NCBI RefSeq assembly: GCF_030269485.1
Contig: NZ_BSTL01000010.1
Location: 297,974 to 361,973 of the forward strand
Direction: 5' to 3'
Source: Actinoplanes sp. NBRC 103695
GTDB lineage: Bacteria; Actinomycetota; Actinomycetes; Mycobacteriales; Micromonosporaceae
DNA length: 64,000 nt
The translations under genes and the position numbers were made by a program. Below, in pieces: positions 1 through 7,651 of this stretch (its first letter is position 1; each line of letters starts with the position of its first letter). The notes under the pieces are model-generated. The model saw only the letters and a program-made list of their open reading frames with translations. It made no database searches and was not told the origin of the DNA.

Positions 1-357
1 CTGCATCCCCCAGCGGATTGCCTTCGATGGGGTGATACCGCGGTTCCGAATCTTCGCCTCTATGTCGCCGCCGGGCAAGAGTGGCGTTGTGATGTAGCGG
101 AGATCGGCTGGACTTGCTACGTCAGCGTTCAACACCCTCAGCAGGTAATCGCTCTCCAAACGCTTAAGGATCTTCGCTTCATCCCACGTCGCGGGCTCTC
201 CGGGTTGGGGTCGGAGCAGCTTTAGAGCTTGTTCCACTCCCAGGTTTCGATCGAGCACGCGGTACACCTGACCTTGCGTGCCTTCGCCTAGTGCCTCGAG
301 GACGTCGTAGCGATCACCGATGCGCGTGCCCGGCGGCACCATCAGCCCTGAAGTCAT
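1..357 (-). CDS. Ser/Thr protein kinase, N-terminal part (runs off window)
   Basis: The reverse strand is open from an ATG at 357 to the window edge, giving at least 119 residues. The N-lobe of a Hanks-type kinase is visible: a glycine-rich loop LGEGTQGQVY at about residues 23-32 and the ATP-anchoring lysine in QALKLL at about residue 46, followed by an LLRV strand and a hinge-like TPLLPGGDI segment. The HRD and DFG motifs would lie outside the window. No strong ribosome binding site precedes this ATG, and an in-frame ATG at 342 is an alternative. It is divergent from the gene at 375 with only 17 bases between, so the two probably share a promoter region. Its substrate is unknown. Confidence 0.8.
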   Translation of the reverse strand, partial: MTSGLMVPPGTRIGDRYDVLEALGEGTQGQVYRVLDRNLGVEQALKLLRPQPGEPATWDEAKILKRLESDYLLRVLNADVASPADLRYITTPLLPGGDIEAKIRNRGITPSKAIRWGMQ

Positions 358-374
358 GGTGAAGAGGGTAGATT

Positions 375-833
375 ATGTCAGTGATCGCTCTTGGCATCGT
401 CGTCAAGCCATCTGCCCCTCCGTCGGCGGAGTGCGTGATTTTGTCGGGATCTGTCGAGGACCCGCGGTTGATCGAATCCTTCGCGTTGAAGTCGAACCAA
501 GACTCCACGGTGAACCAGATTGATCTTCTTGGGAAGTCCCTGAGCAGCAAGTTGAGCGGGACGAGCGTTGACATCGTCGTTATACGCGTAGCCGACTTCG
601 CCAGGGTCGCGACGCGACGCAATGCGAGCTCGATTCGGCTACTTGTTGAAGGAGCCCTTGCATTCGTTGCGCGAAGCAGAGTGACGTCCGTACATATTAG
701 GGGCGGCAAGGAGGTCGGCGAGTCCTTGAGCCTGTCTAAGGACGAGGCTGACGAGAGGGGCAGGGCGATCGCCAGCTCGCGTAAGGAGGCGGCGGCTGCC
801 GCGTTGAGCGGTCTGGCTACTGAGCACACATGA
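375..833 (+). CDS. Uncharacterised protein, possible RNase H/RuvC-like fold
   Basis: This 152-residue protein is preceded by a purine-rich GAAGAGGG ribosome binding site at 361-368. I do not recognise a named family. The order of predicted elements (an N-terminal IALGIVV strand, an SVDIVVIRVAD strand, the helix LLVEGALAFVARSR, the strand VTSVHIRGGKEV and a C-terminal alanine-rich helix) resembles RuvC-type resolvases. The catalytic acidic residue expected in the first strand is absent, so any similarity may be structural only. The gene lies between a Ser/Thr kinase and a phosphoribosyltransferase-like gene whose 3' end overlaps its own. Base composition is visibly less GC-rich than in the core genes, consistent with an accessory origin. 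Confidence 0.6.
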   Translation: MSVIALGIVVKPSAPPSAECVILSGSVEDPRLIESFALKSNQDSTVNQIDLLGKSLSSKLSGTSVDIVVIRVADFARVATRRNASSIRLLVEGALAFVARSRVTSVHIRGGKEVGESLSLSKDEADERGRAIASSRKEAAAAALSGLATEHT

Positions 834-1239
834 CGGTTGAACGATCAAGGATCTTCAGGCCATCTAAGCCGCACTCTGCTGGCCCAACCGCTCCGCGAAG
901 AGCATGAAGGACAAAGCCCTCGACTTTGCTGGCTCCGCCATCACGTTCTCTGCGTACAGTCTCTGCCATTGAGGTGCCGCTCGCGATGTTGATGTCCACG
1001 ACCAGCACGGCTCTCGCGGCGGGGGGCGGTGCTGGCTCAAGGCACTCCTGTTGGCTGAGCAGGAGTAGAGCTGCTCCCACGATCCGCTCAGCCGGAGGGC
1101 TCGCCGCAACTAGGCGTGTAGCGCCGCACAACGTTGCGAAGCTGCGGACCTCAGACGCCGCGGCCAGCAATGCTGACGGGCTAGTCAGCAGATCAACGTT
1201 TCGCCGGCTCGTAGCTAGTAGTTCCAAGAGGTCCGTCAT
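817..1239 (-). CDS. Phosphoribosyltransferase-like protein
   Basis: This 140-residue protein contains VLVVDINIASGTSMAETV at roughly residues 78-95, which looks like the PRPP-binding loop of type I phosphoribosyltransferases (hydrophobic strand, acidic residue, then SGTS). The start at 1239 is chosen because GGGAGG lies 5-10 bases upstream; a GTG at 1263 would add eight residues. It converges on the 375-833 gene and overlaps its end by 17 bases. At 140 residues it is shorter than orotate phosphoribosyltransferases, so it may be a regulatory or specialised member. Substrate unknown. Confidence 0.6.
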   Translation of the reverse strand: MTDLLELLATSRRNVDLLTSPSALLAAASEVRSFATLCGATRLVAASPPAERIVGAALLLLSQQECLEPAPPPAARAVLVVDINIASGTSMAETVRRERDGGASKVEGFVLHALRGAVGPAECGLDGLKILDRSTVMCAQ

Positions 1240-1692
1240 GCCGCCCTCCCAATCGTCGCGCAAGCCGCTGCCAGTATGGGCCGTTGCGCCTCTTCTTAGG
1301 GATCTTGGTCGATGATTACAACCGTGACGGCACGGCGCTTACTGGTGCGAAAGGTGCGATAGGTCTGCTTTTGCACGTCATAAACGTGGTTTTTGGTGTG
1401 GTTTGCACTTTACGCAACGAGCCGATCGGCTGAACGAAACTTCCACTAACAGGCGACCATGTATCGAACTGTGTGCCACAGAGCAGGTCGCTAACTTGTC
1501 CAGGCGTAGCTGCTGGCCGATGGGCTTGATCAGTAGATCGGTTAACCGGCCTGTGCAAGCCGTGCAACGGAGAGCTTTCCTCGCTTCTCTCTCCCCCGGA
1601 TCGTCAGGGTCAATGAGCGCGCCAAGAGGCTCGCTTTTCGGCGCATGTCAGCCGGAAGAGCCAACTGACCCCGCGCGAATCGACCGCTTGCG
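1240..1692. other. Intergenic stretch with no supported gene
   Basis: About 450 bases with no reading frame I can support. A T-rich patch at 1370-1415 contains two TTTGCAC motifs about 40 bases apart and could hold the promoter of the leftward phosphoribosyltransferase-like gene. The open frames that cross this interval have no recognisable family, start signal or coupling. Confidence 0.4.
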
Positions 1693-1896
1693 TCAGAGGT
1701 CAAACTCGCCGCCTCGAACGCCTGCGATGAAGGCCGCCCACTCCCGTGGAGAGAACATGAGCGTGCCGCCGTCTCGATCTTTGGTGTCTCGGACAGCTAC
1801 CAGGTCGGGGAGGTTGGTGGCTACCTCTACGCAGTTGCCCTCGCTGCCGCTGCGGCTGGACTTGCGCCAAATGGCGCCGTCGAGGTTGGGCTTCAC
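1693..1896 (-). CDS. DUF397 family small protein
   Basis: This 67-residue protein has the DUF397 signature: WRKSSRSGSEGNCVEVA near the N-terminus, then AVRDTKDRDGGTL and FSPREWAAFI. DUF397 proteins in actinomycetes are usually the partner of an adjacent helix-turn-helix regulator, as here. The GTG at 1896 is preferred over one at 1905. It forms a GTGA overlap with the stop of the regulator gene, and AGGGAG lies eight bases upstream. The arrangement suggests translational coupling and a joint role, probably control of differentiation or a toxin-antitoxin-like module as reported for some relatives. Confidence 0.85.
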   Translation of the reverse strand: MKPNLDGAIWRKSSRSGSEGNCVEVATNLPDLVAVRDTKDRDGGTLMFSPREWAAFIAGVRGGEFDL

Positions 1897-2774
1897 TGCG
1901 ACCACTCCCTGAGCGTCTGTCGGATCAGGTGGTTGGAGCCTGGTTGATCGAGTGCCACTCTATCGAGGTCGGACCAGATTCTTGAGTAGCTTTCGACTTC
2001 GTTGGGCTTGTCCAGGTAGAGGGCTCCGGTGGGGTGCTCCGAGTAGATGGTGGTGGGCTCGGGGCCGCGGACTGGTGTCTCCTCCGGGAAGTCGAGGATG
2101 ACGAACGATCCGTGGAAGGCGCGGTGTGGGCCGGCGGCGAGTGGGGCCACGCGGATGGTGATGTTGGGGCGCTCGGACAGCGTCAGCAACGTCGTTAGCT
2201 GGTCGACCATGATCTCTGGGCTGAAACCGCGTAGCAGGGCTGCCTCGCTCAGGAAGATTTCCAGGTCTGGAGCCTTGGGGTCGCGGCGGGTCAGGATCTG
2301 TTGGCGTTGCAAGCGCATGGCCATTCGGCGCTCGATGACCTCGGGCGTGGGATCGCTGACGATGCCTCGCGGGATGATCGCGCTGGCGTAGGAGGCGGAC
2401 TGGATAAGTCCGGGGATGACCTCGGCCTCGTACTGCCGGAGGCGGGACGCGGCTGCCTCCATGCCGAGGAACAGCTCGAACCACTCGGGGATCTCGGAGT
2501 AGGCGTGCCACCAACCCTTGGACTTTGTTTCGCGGGCCAGCGTCTTCAGTGCCTCGGTGAGCTCGCGGTTCGCGCCGTACAGCCGGCACATGGCCTCAAC
2601 GTCATTCGGGTGGATTGGGACCTGGCCCGTCTCGTAGCGCCACAGACGCGGCTTGGACCACTCCAATGCGGCGATGACCTGGGCGACGGTCAGCCGGGCG
2701 TCCTCCCTCAGGTCGCGGAGCCTGCGGCCGAGTTGGCGGCGAGGGACGGTCGATCCGATGTGGTCATTGGTCAC
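1893..2774 (-). CDS. XRE-type HTH regulator with DUF5753-like C-terminal domain
   Basis: The 293-residue protein begins with a helix-turn-helix (residues about 13-70, RRLRDLREDARLTVAQV then SKPRLWRYETGQ). A long C-terminal domain follows, with FLGMEAAASRLRQYEAEVIP and LIQSASYASAII, typical of the Scr1/DUF5753 type of actinomycete regulators. It is cotranscribed with the downstream DUF397 gene. The upstream region holds repeated TCGCG and CGCGTAACCG motifs and a 14-bp palindrome that could be operators. Such regulators are very numerous in actinomycetes; the target cannot be told from sequence. Confidence 0.88.
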   Translation of the reverse strand: MTNDHIGSTVPRRQLGRRLRDLREDARLTVAQVIAALEWSKPRLWRYETGQVPIHPNDVEAMCRLYGANRELTEALKTLARETKSKGWWHAYSEIPEWFELFLGMEAAASRLRQYEAEVIPGLIQSASYASAIIPRGIVSDPTPEVIERRMAMRLQRQQILTRRDPKAPDLEIFLSEAALLRGFSPEIMVDQLTTLLTLSERPNITIRVAPLAAGPHRAFHGSFVILDFPEETPVRGPEPTTIYSEHPTGALYLDKPNEVESYSRIWSDLDRVALDQPGSNHLIRQTLREWSQ

Positions 2775-2886
2775 CGCGCAACTCCCTTACGCATCGTCGC
2801 GTAACCGCCTGTCGCGCCGTCGCGAAACGGGCCTCAGACGTTCGGTCCCTTCTCGGGCCATTCTGCCGCGTAACCGTTGCGAGGCA

Positions 2887-2900
2887 TAGTCGCGCGACTA
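2887..2900. promoter_or_regulatory. 14-bp perfect palindrome between divergent genes
   Basis: TAGTCGCGCGACTA is its own reverse complement. It lies 113 bases before the regulator start and 71 bases before the divergent small membrane gene. The same gap holds two copies of CGCGTAACCG and several TCGCG motifs, making this a likely operator region for the HTH regulator. No binding data are implied. Confidence 0.45.
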
Positions 2901-2970
2901 ACCATCGATGCCTACAGCGGTCGATTTCCTCCGATGGGGAGGCGCGACAGATGAACGAGCGGAGGACGTG

Positions 2971-3135
2971 ATGTCGGTTGGTGTGGTGGTGGCGGCTTTG
3001 GTCATCGGTTTTCTTGCCGGCCTGCTCGCCTTCAAGACGAAGAGTCGATGGTGTCCTCGGTGTGGCTCGTTGACGTTCGTTGCGGTGCCTGATCGTCACG
3101 GCGACCAGGCATCTACTCGACCGTCCAAATCGTGA
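2971..3135 (+). CDS. Small membrane protein with CxxC motif
   Basis: A 54-residue protein starting at the ATG that follows GGAGG (2961-2965). It has one N-terminal transmembrane segment (about residues 2-20, VVVAALVIGFLAGLLAF) followed by WCPRCG, a CxxC pair that could bind zinc or form half of a zinc ribbon. The stop overlaps the next gene's GTG by four bases, so the two are coupled. No function is known to me. Confidence 0.6.
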   Translation: MSVGVVVAALVIGFLAGLLAFKTKSRWCPRCGSLTFVAVPDRHGDQASTRPSKS

Positions 3136-3413
3136 CTGCAGCCGAGAAAGCCGCTGTCGAGCACCTGCCATGTCGGCCGGAGTGGCGCTGCCAGTCCTGT
3201 GGTGACGAGTGGCCGTGTCTTGAGGCGCGGATCGGCCTTGTCGTGCAATCCCTTACCTACCGCACGGCCGTGCTCGTTTATCTCGCCCTGTGTCTGGCGG
3301 ATGCTGCCGCCGACTTCGCCGAGCTGGGGATCGTGTCGGACCTCTATGACCGGTTCCTGGGCTGGGTCGGGACCGGTTCCAACGAAAGGATCAGTCATGA
3401 TGATGCGGGATGA
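3132..3413 (+). CDS. Conserved small protein with Cys-rich N-terminus
   Basis: This 93-residue protein starts at a GTG in a GTGA overlap with the preceding gene. The N-terminal part contains CRPEWRCQSCGDEWPC, four cysteines in a zinc-ribbon-like arrangement, followed by an amphipathic to hydrophobic segment (AVLVYLALCLADAAADFAEL). I recall similar short proteins, often unnamed or loosely labelled, as common in Micromonosporaceae next to HTH/DUF397 pairs, but assign no activity. Its end overlaps the next gene. Confidence 0.6.
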   Translation: MTAAEKAAVEHLPCRPEWRCQSCGDEWPCLEARIGLVVQSLTYRTAVLVYLALCLADAAADFAELGIVSDLYDRFLGWVGTGSNERISHDDAG

Positions 3414-3585
3414 GTTGTTGCAGCGGATCGCGGCTCTGCCTGAGGACGCCGACGTAGGGTTTCAGATCGGCGATGATCATCTCGACATTGCGGAGGTCAT
3501 CGTCTGGGGTGTTGACCAGTTCGGTGCGCTCAAGTGCGACGCTGGGGACCTTCGCGACGTGTTGATCGCGTGGGGCCGGCGTTGA
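3397..3585 (+). CDS. Small acidic hypothetical protein
   Basis: A 62-residue acidic protein with a good ribosome binding site (GAAAGGA, 3384-3390) six bases before the first of three consecutive ATG codons. It overlaps the previous gene by 17 bases, so the three small genes from 2971 form a coupled set. No family recognised; no cysteines beyond one near the C-terminus and no membrane segment. Confidence 0.55.
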   Translation: MMMRDELLQRIAALPEDADVGFQIGDDHLDIAEVIVWGVDQFGALKCDAGDLRDVLIAWGRR

Positions 3586-3620
3586 CATCAAGGTCGTAGA
3601 GCAAATGTTCGGGCACGTCC

Positions 3621-3662
3621 TGCGCCCGGCAGAACGCGAACCTCCGACCAATGGATCAAGAG
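3621..3662. repeat. Decayed copy of the tRNA-Arg 3' half (possible att scar)
   Basis: These 42 bases align without gaps to 3820-3861, the 3' half of tRNA-Arg(TCT), with 34 identities by my count; the first 12 bases are identical. It lies on the 3' side of the tRNA gene, 199 bases away. Tyrosine-integrase elements commonly duplicate a tRNA 3' end on insertion, so this could be an old attachment-site remnant. A simple tRNA pseudogene fragment is the alternative. Confidence 0.55.
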
Positions 3663-3819
3663 TTTCGGATCGTACGTCTCGGACGTCGATCGCCTGGCAG
3701 GAAACCCCTCGGATGCTGCGCGCAACCGACTCCCCCGGGTCAGCCCGCACCGATGGGGGATCCGGGGGGCTTGCCCCCACGGCGTGGGGTCTGGGGCTCG
3801 GGCCCCAGGGCAGGTTCAG

Positions 3820-3892
3820 TGCGCCCGGCAGGATTCGAACCTGCGACCGATGGATTAGAAGTCCATTGCTCTATCCGCTGAGCTACGAGCGC
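3820..3892 (-). tRNA. tRNA-Arg (anticodon TCT)
   Basis: The reverse strand folds into a full cloverleaf. The acceptor stem GCGCTCG pairs with CGGGCGC (one G-U pair), and the D-arm, an anticodon loop CTTCTAA giving anticodon TCT, and a T-arm with GGTTCGAATCC are all present. The discriminator base is A and CCA is not encoded. It decodes AGA/AGG-type arginine codons. It borders the accessory-looking region to its left. Confidence 0.95.
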
Positions 3893-3912
3893 CTGGTGCT
3901 GGCCTGCACATC

Positions 3913-4941
3913 TTAGGCGGTCGTCGCGCTGATGTCGTCCGCCTTGTCCTCCGGTGCGGGGGGCACCTCGATCGGGCCTGTTCCAGGCGGTGGGACGAAC
4001 GCGTCGGTCCAGCGGGCGAGCTCGCGGAAGACCTCGGCCCGGACGATTTTGCCGGACAGGGTGAGGTCGTGCATGCCGCCGTCGAAGCGGGTGATTGTCA
4101 CGTGCGGGCCCAGGCGGGGTGACCAGCGGGCGATGTGGTCGACGTCGAGGACCGCGTCGGTCAGGCGTACGTCGTCGTCCCAGGCCTTGCCCCGGAAAGT
4201 CCTGGTCGAGCACGCGACCATGACCGGCACGTCGATCTCGAGGCCGCGGCGCAGCCGGGCCTGGCCGCTGCGGATGGCATGCAGCCAGCCTGCCGTCACC
4301 GGGAAACCCAGGACCGGTTTCCAGTTCAGGTCGTAGGCCCACTCGCCGCGCTCGGTCGCGTGCAGGCTCTGGCCGTACAGGCCCAGCGCCTTCACGGGGA
4401 TGATCCGGTACGGGGCGCGCTTCGCGCTCGCCGCCGTCAGCACGGCCATCAGCGGGCGGCGTACCAGCCAAGGGTTGTTGAAGTCGAAGAACGGGCTGTT
4501 CAGGAACAGTCCGTCGACCAGGCCCTGCCCCTGCCGCGCGTGCGCCCACAGTGACGTGGTGAGGCCACCGGTGGAGTGAGCCACCACCAGCATCTGGTCG
4601 TGGCCGTCGACGCTGCGGATGATGCGGGCCGACTCGTCCAGCTCGGGGAAGTAGTCGGTGAGGCTGCGGCAGAAGTTCGGGGTCTGGTGCGGGAGCAGGC
4701 TGCGGCCGTATTTGCGCAGGTCGAGCGCGTAGAAGTCCCAGCCGCGTTCGACGAAGAAGTCGGCCAGGTGGGTCTGGAAGAAGTAGTCGACGAAGCCGTG
4801 GACGTAGAGCACCGCGCGTCTGCTCGGGTTCGGCTGCTCGGCCCGGCGTCGGACGAGCGTCGCCACCACCTTGCCCTCGTCGTCGGTTCCCAGATCGATG
4901 GTGTGCCGCTCGTACGGCGGGCCCAGGACGTCGGTCTCCAC
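3913..4941 (-). CDS. Alpha/beta hydrolase (serine aminopeptidase S33-like)
   Basis: The 342-residue protein has an alpha/beta-hydrolase fold. VLYVHGFVDYFF forms the oxyanion strand at about residues 44-55, VVAHSTGG is the nucleophile elbow near residue 120, and GGMHDL near residue 291 supplies the histidine. Family members hydrolyse esters, monoglycerides or lysophospholipids. There is no signal peptide, so it is probably cytoplasmic. It stands alone between tRNA-Arg and the divergent SSB-like gene; the start ATG at 4941 leads directly into conserved sequence. Confidence 0.85.
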   Translation of the reverse strand: METDVLGPPYERHTIDLGTDDEGKVVATLVRRRAEQPNPSRRAVLYVHGFVDYFFQTHLADFFVERGWDFYALDLRKYGRSLLPHQTPNFCRSLTDYFPELDESARIIRSVDGHDQMLVVAHSTGGLTTSLWAHARQGQGLVDGLFLNSPFFDFNNPWLVRRPLMAVLTAASAKRAPYRIIPVKALGLYGQSLHATERGEWAYDLNWKPVLGFPVTAGWLHAIRSGQARLRRGLEIDVPVMVACSTRTFRGKAWDDDVRLTDAVLDVDHIARWSPRLGPHVTITRFDGGMHDLTLSGKIVRAEVFRELARWTDAFVPPPGTGPIEVPPAPEDKADDISATTA

Positions 4942-5069
4942 GCCACCAGGCTAAACGCCCGACCCGGTTATCCACAGTCCGACCTTGTCCACAGGCCCCC
5001 GACGTGATCTTGGACAGCCCGGCGATGGTTCACGCACAACCGAACAACCCCAGAGAGGACAGGCAGATC

Positions 5070-5807
5070 GTGTACGACACACCCATTGTTGTGGTCGGCA
5101 ATGTGCTGACCGCGCCGGAGTGGCGGCGCACCATCAAGAGCAACACGCTGGTCGCCAACTTCCGCGTCGCCTCCACGTCCCGTCGCTACGACAAGGACAA
5201 CAACCGCTGGGTCGACGGCGACACCCTTCGGGTACGCGTCAACTGCTGGCGCCGTCTGGCCGAGAACGTCGGCGCCTCGGTGGCCGTCGGCGACCCGATC
5301 GTGGTGGTCGGCCGGCTCTACACCCGCGACTGGGTGGACTCGGAGAACAACCCCCGCACCTCGTACGAGGTGGAGGCCATGTCGGTGGGCCACGACCTGG
5401 CCCGCGGCCGCACCCGGCTGTTCCGCACCCGACCGGCGAGCGTGATGAGCGCCGAGGGTCCCGACACGGACGGGGTGGTTCGTGGCGAGGCCGCCGAGGC
5501 GGTGCCGGACCAGCCGGTGGTCCTCGGCGACGGCATCGACGCGGACGCCACCGAGCCGCAGTTCACCGAGCAGCCGCCGAGCCTCGACCCGGTCACGGCG
5601 GTTCTCGGCGGCGGTGGTTTCGAACCGTTCGAGAAGGAGACGACGCCCAAGCCCGGCGACGGCGACGACGACCCGGAGCCGCCGGCCCCGGGGTCGCCCT
5701 CGGCCCCGGCGCCGGCGCCCGAGGTGGAGATCGAGGTGGAGCGCCTGGAGGAGGAGGTGAACCCGCGGCGCCCGCGCCGCAACCGCCGCCAGCCGATCCC
5801 GGCCTGA
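5070..5807 (+). CDS. Single-stranded DNA-binding protein, paralogue with long acidic tail
   Basis: Residues 1-110 form an SSB OB-fold: PIVVVGNVLTAPEWR, LVANFRVASTSRRYD, LRVRVNCWRRLAENV and DPIVVVGRLYTRDWVD. The remaining 130 residues are acidic, proline-rich and probably disordered, ending in basic RRPRRNRRQPIPA instead of the DIPF-type acidic tip of the main SSB. The GTG at 5070 is chosen because OB-fold homology starts there and GAGAGGA lies upstream. It is probably a secondary SsbB-like protein for stress, recombination or competence-like processes, since a housekeeping ssb normally sits beside rpsF and rpsR. Confidence 0.8.
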   Translation: MYDTPIVVVGNVLTAPEWRRTIKSNTLVANFRVASTSRRYDKDNNRWVDGDTLRVRVNCWRRLAENVGASVAVGDPIVVVGRLYTRDWVDSENNPRTSYEVEAMSVGHDLARGRTRLFRTRPASVMSAEGPDTDGVVRGEAAEAVPDQPVVLGDGIDADATEPQFTEQPPSLDPVTAVLGGGGFEPFEKETTPKPGDGDDDPEPPAPGSPSAPAPAPEVEIEVERLEEEVNPRRPRRNRRQPIPA

Positions 5808-5821
5808 TCCGGGGTTAGACC

Positions 5822-5873
5822 GCCGTCGCTCCGGGGACCGGACGTCCCCCCGGCAAGGCCTCGGGGCGACGGC
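5822..5873. terminator. Branched stem-loop after the SSB-like gene
   Basis: GCCGTCGC at 5822-5829 pairs perfectly with GCGACGGC at 5866-5873, and an inner GGGGAC/GTCCCC helix lies inside. It lies between the SSB-like gene and a gene on the other strand, so it could stop transcription from both sides. There is no T-run. Confidence 0.4.
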
Positions 5874-6006
5874 ATCGGGGGTGGCTGCCCGGGGTTCGGC
5901 TCACCCGGGCGGCCGCCCTCCCGCCGGTCGGTCATGGTGGTCCGCCAGCCCGTCGATGTCCGTGGTCTGCGCCGGGCGCAAGGTCCACTCCACGGGCCGG
6001 AGTGTG

Positions 6007-6741
6007 TCAGTCGCAGCCGTATCCGTCGTTGTCGCGGTCCAGGTCGTAGATGTCGGAGCCGGTGACCTTGACGACGCCGCTGACATAGGAGGGGCCGTTG
6101 CCGCTTCCGCCGGAGCAGTCGACGTCGCTGTCGACGGGGACACAGCCGCTGTAGTTGGGGTCGCAGTCGGATTCGGGCTCAGGCTCGGGCTCGCTCATCG
6201 TGCCGATCACGATGACCTTGGTGGTCGGCTGCTGGGTGACCTTGTTGCTGAGCAGGCGCTTCGCGGTCTGCTTGCCGTCGGTGAGCGTGATCTCGTAGGT
6301 CAGGGTTCTTACGCCCGCGGCGCCCTCGGTGCGGGTCTGTTTCGAGCCCTTCTCCAGGTTGGGGTCGCGGACCGTGCGGGACTTGAACGGGACCTTCTTC
6401 GTCTCGGTGACCGTGCGCTTCTCGACCGCGGGGGTTGCGGGGGCGGCGGAGGTTGCGGGGGTTGCGGGGGTGCTGCTGGACGTCGAGGAAGGGATGGGGA
6501 CGTCGGCGGCGCTCAGGTCGGCCGCCGGCTTGTCGCTGGTGGCTCCGATGGCTCCGATGCCGGTGACGCCGCCGCAGCAGAGCACCAGGATTCCGCCGAG
6601 GAGGACGCCGGCTCGCTGCAGTGGGGTCATGCGGGTCCAGGCCCGACGCGCAAGGCCGGGCTGCGGTGGGTGCACAGGCTGGTACGTCACGGTCACAGGA
6701 TGCGCCGGCGCGCGGCGGCGACACATCGCTTGATCGTCCAC
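6007..6741 (-). CDS. Cell-surface G5 and excalibur-type domain protein
   Basis: A 244-residue protein with a short cytoplasmic N-terminus and one membrane segment (AGVLLGGILVLCCGGVTGIG, about residues 44-63). A Ser/Thr/Pro/Ala-rich linker follows, then a G5-like domain (RTVTETKKVPFKSRTV through GVRTLTYEITLTDGK). An acidic linker leads to a C-terminal excalibur-like motif, YDLDRDNDGYGCD, which is likely to bind calcium. This architecture fits an anchored extracytoplasmic protein that contacts peptidoglycan. The start is uncertain: GTG at 6741 is the longest, but the ATG at 6726 or GTGs near 6696-6690 are possible. Confidence 0.75.
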   Translation of the reverse strand: MDDQAMCRRRAPAHPVTVTYQPVHPPQPGLARRAWTRMTPLQRAGVLLGGILVLCCGGVTGIGAIGATSDKPAADLSAADVPIPSSTSSSTPATPATSAAPATPAVEKRTVTETKKVPFKSRTVRDPNLEKGSKQTRTEGAAGVRTLTYEITLTDGKQTAKRLLSNKVTQQPTTKVIVIGTMSEPEPEPESDCDPNYSGCVPVDSDVDCSGGSGNGPSYVSGVVKVTGSDIYDLDRDNDGYGCD

Positions 6742-6813
6742 ACTCGACCAGGACGCTCTCCAGCCGTGTGGCCGAATGCGATCAGCCGCTCGGCGACCGG
6801 GGGGAACGGATGG

Positions 6814-7590
6814 TCAGGCGACGCGGCCACTCGTCTGGAGGGTGAGGAATCCACTGAGGATCACCCTCGGATCCATCAGCGCCTCGGCCGCCAGGGCCAG
6901 GTCGTCGTCGGTCAGCCCGCGGGCCAGCAGCCCGTCGCGCAGCTGGGGCAGGCTGGCCAGCAGCAGGCGACAGCCCGGATCGCCGCCGTGCCAGCTGCCG
7001 CCGTGGACGCGGAGGCGTACGTCGGTGAGGCCGGCCTCGGCGAACGCGGCGGGTGCCCGATGCCCCCACTGGCGGTCGCTGCCGTGGGCGGCGAGCACCT
7101 CCAGGTGCGCCTCCATGTAGCGGGACAGTGCGCCGGTCGTGACCGGATCGGGGGCGTACGAGACGAATGTCCCTGGTCCGGTGGTGAAGTCCTCGGTGAG
7201 CAGCACCCCGCCGGGGGCGACGGCGGCCACCATCTGCCGCAGCGCGTCCAGCCGCTGCGGCAGATGGCCGAGCAGCAGGCGAGCGTGCACCAGGTCGAAC
7301 CGGCCCAGATGCTCGCCGGTGACGATGTCGTGCTGCCGGACGGTCAGGCGCGGACGGGCCGGAATGTGCTGCGGCGCGATGTCCGTGGCGAGCACCTCGG
7401 CGGCGTGCTCGGCCAGCCACGACGCGATGCTGCCGGCGCCCGCCGCCACCTCCAGGCAGCGTTTGCCCGGCAGGTCGATCAGGTCCTCGATGTGCGCTCG
7501 CGTCTCGGCGTCCAGCAGGTCGGCGAGAGCCCGGTGGTGGTCACCCGCCTGGGCGTTGGCGTTGTCGAAGGCGTACCCCTGATCGGTCAC
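6814..7590 (-). CDS. SAM-dependent methyltransferase
   Basis: This 258-residue class I methyltransferase has motif I in CLEVAAGAGSIASWLAE near residues 46-62, then EVLATDIAP and FDLVHARLLLGHLPQR (motifs II and post-II). The GTG at 7590 is chosen because the family usually begins just there (MTDQGYAFDN). A longer form to 7659 would overlap the divergent cobD start by eight bases. The substrate is unknown; relatives act on small secondary metabolites or quinones. The C-terminal half carries HGGSWHGGDPGC, which probably shapes the acceptor pocket. Confidence 0.75.
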   Translation of the reverse strand: MTDQGYAFDNANAQAGDHHRALADLLDAETRAHIEDLIDLPGKRCLEVAAGAGSIASWLAEHAAEVLATDIAPQHIPARPRLTVRQHDIVTGEHLGRFDLVHARLLLGHLPQRLDALRQMVAAVAPGGVLLTEDFTTGPGTFVSYAPDPVTTGALSRYMEAHLEVLAAHGSDRQWGHRAPAAFAEAGLTDVRLRVHGGSWHGGDPGCRLLLASLPQLRDGLLARGLTDDDLALAAEALMDPRVILSGFLTLQTSGRVA

Positions 7591-7651
7591 CTGACGACCA
7601 TAGTCCACTAAGGACCAGAAATGGGGCGAAAGACCTGGCAGAATCGGGTAC

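Noticed and set aside
1403..1912. Forward frame of 169 codons in the gap before the DUF397 gene
   Set aside because: No ribosome binding site or family, and half of it is antisense to the DUF397 gene.
3740..4975. Reverse frame of 411 codons overlapping the alpha/beta hydrolase and tRNA-Arg
   Set aside because: It runs through a tRNA and has no motif; the neighbouring frame encodes the intact hydrolase.
7591..7651. Possible cobalamin riboswitch before cobD (also checked before cobB at 17574-17691 and cobC at 22042-22109)
   Set aside because: The gaps are 60-120 bases, shorter than a full B12 riboswitch, and I see no B12-box sequence by eye. A covariance-model search would settle it.
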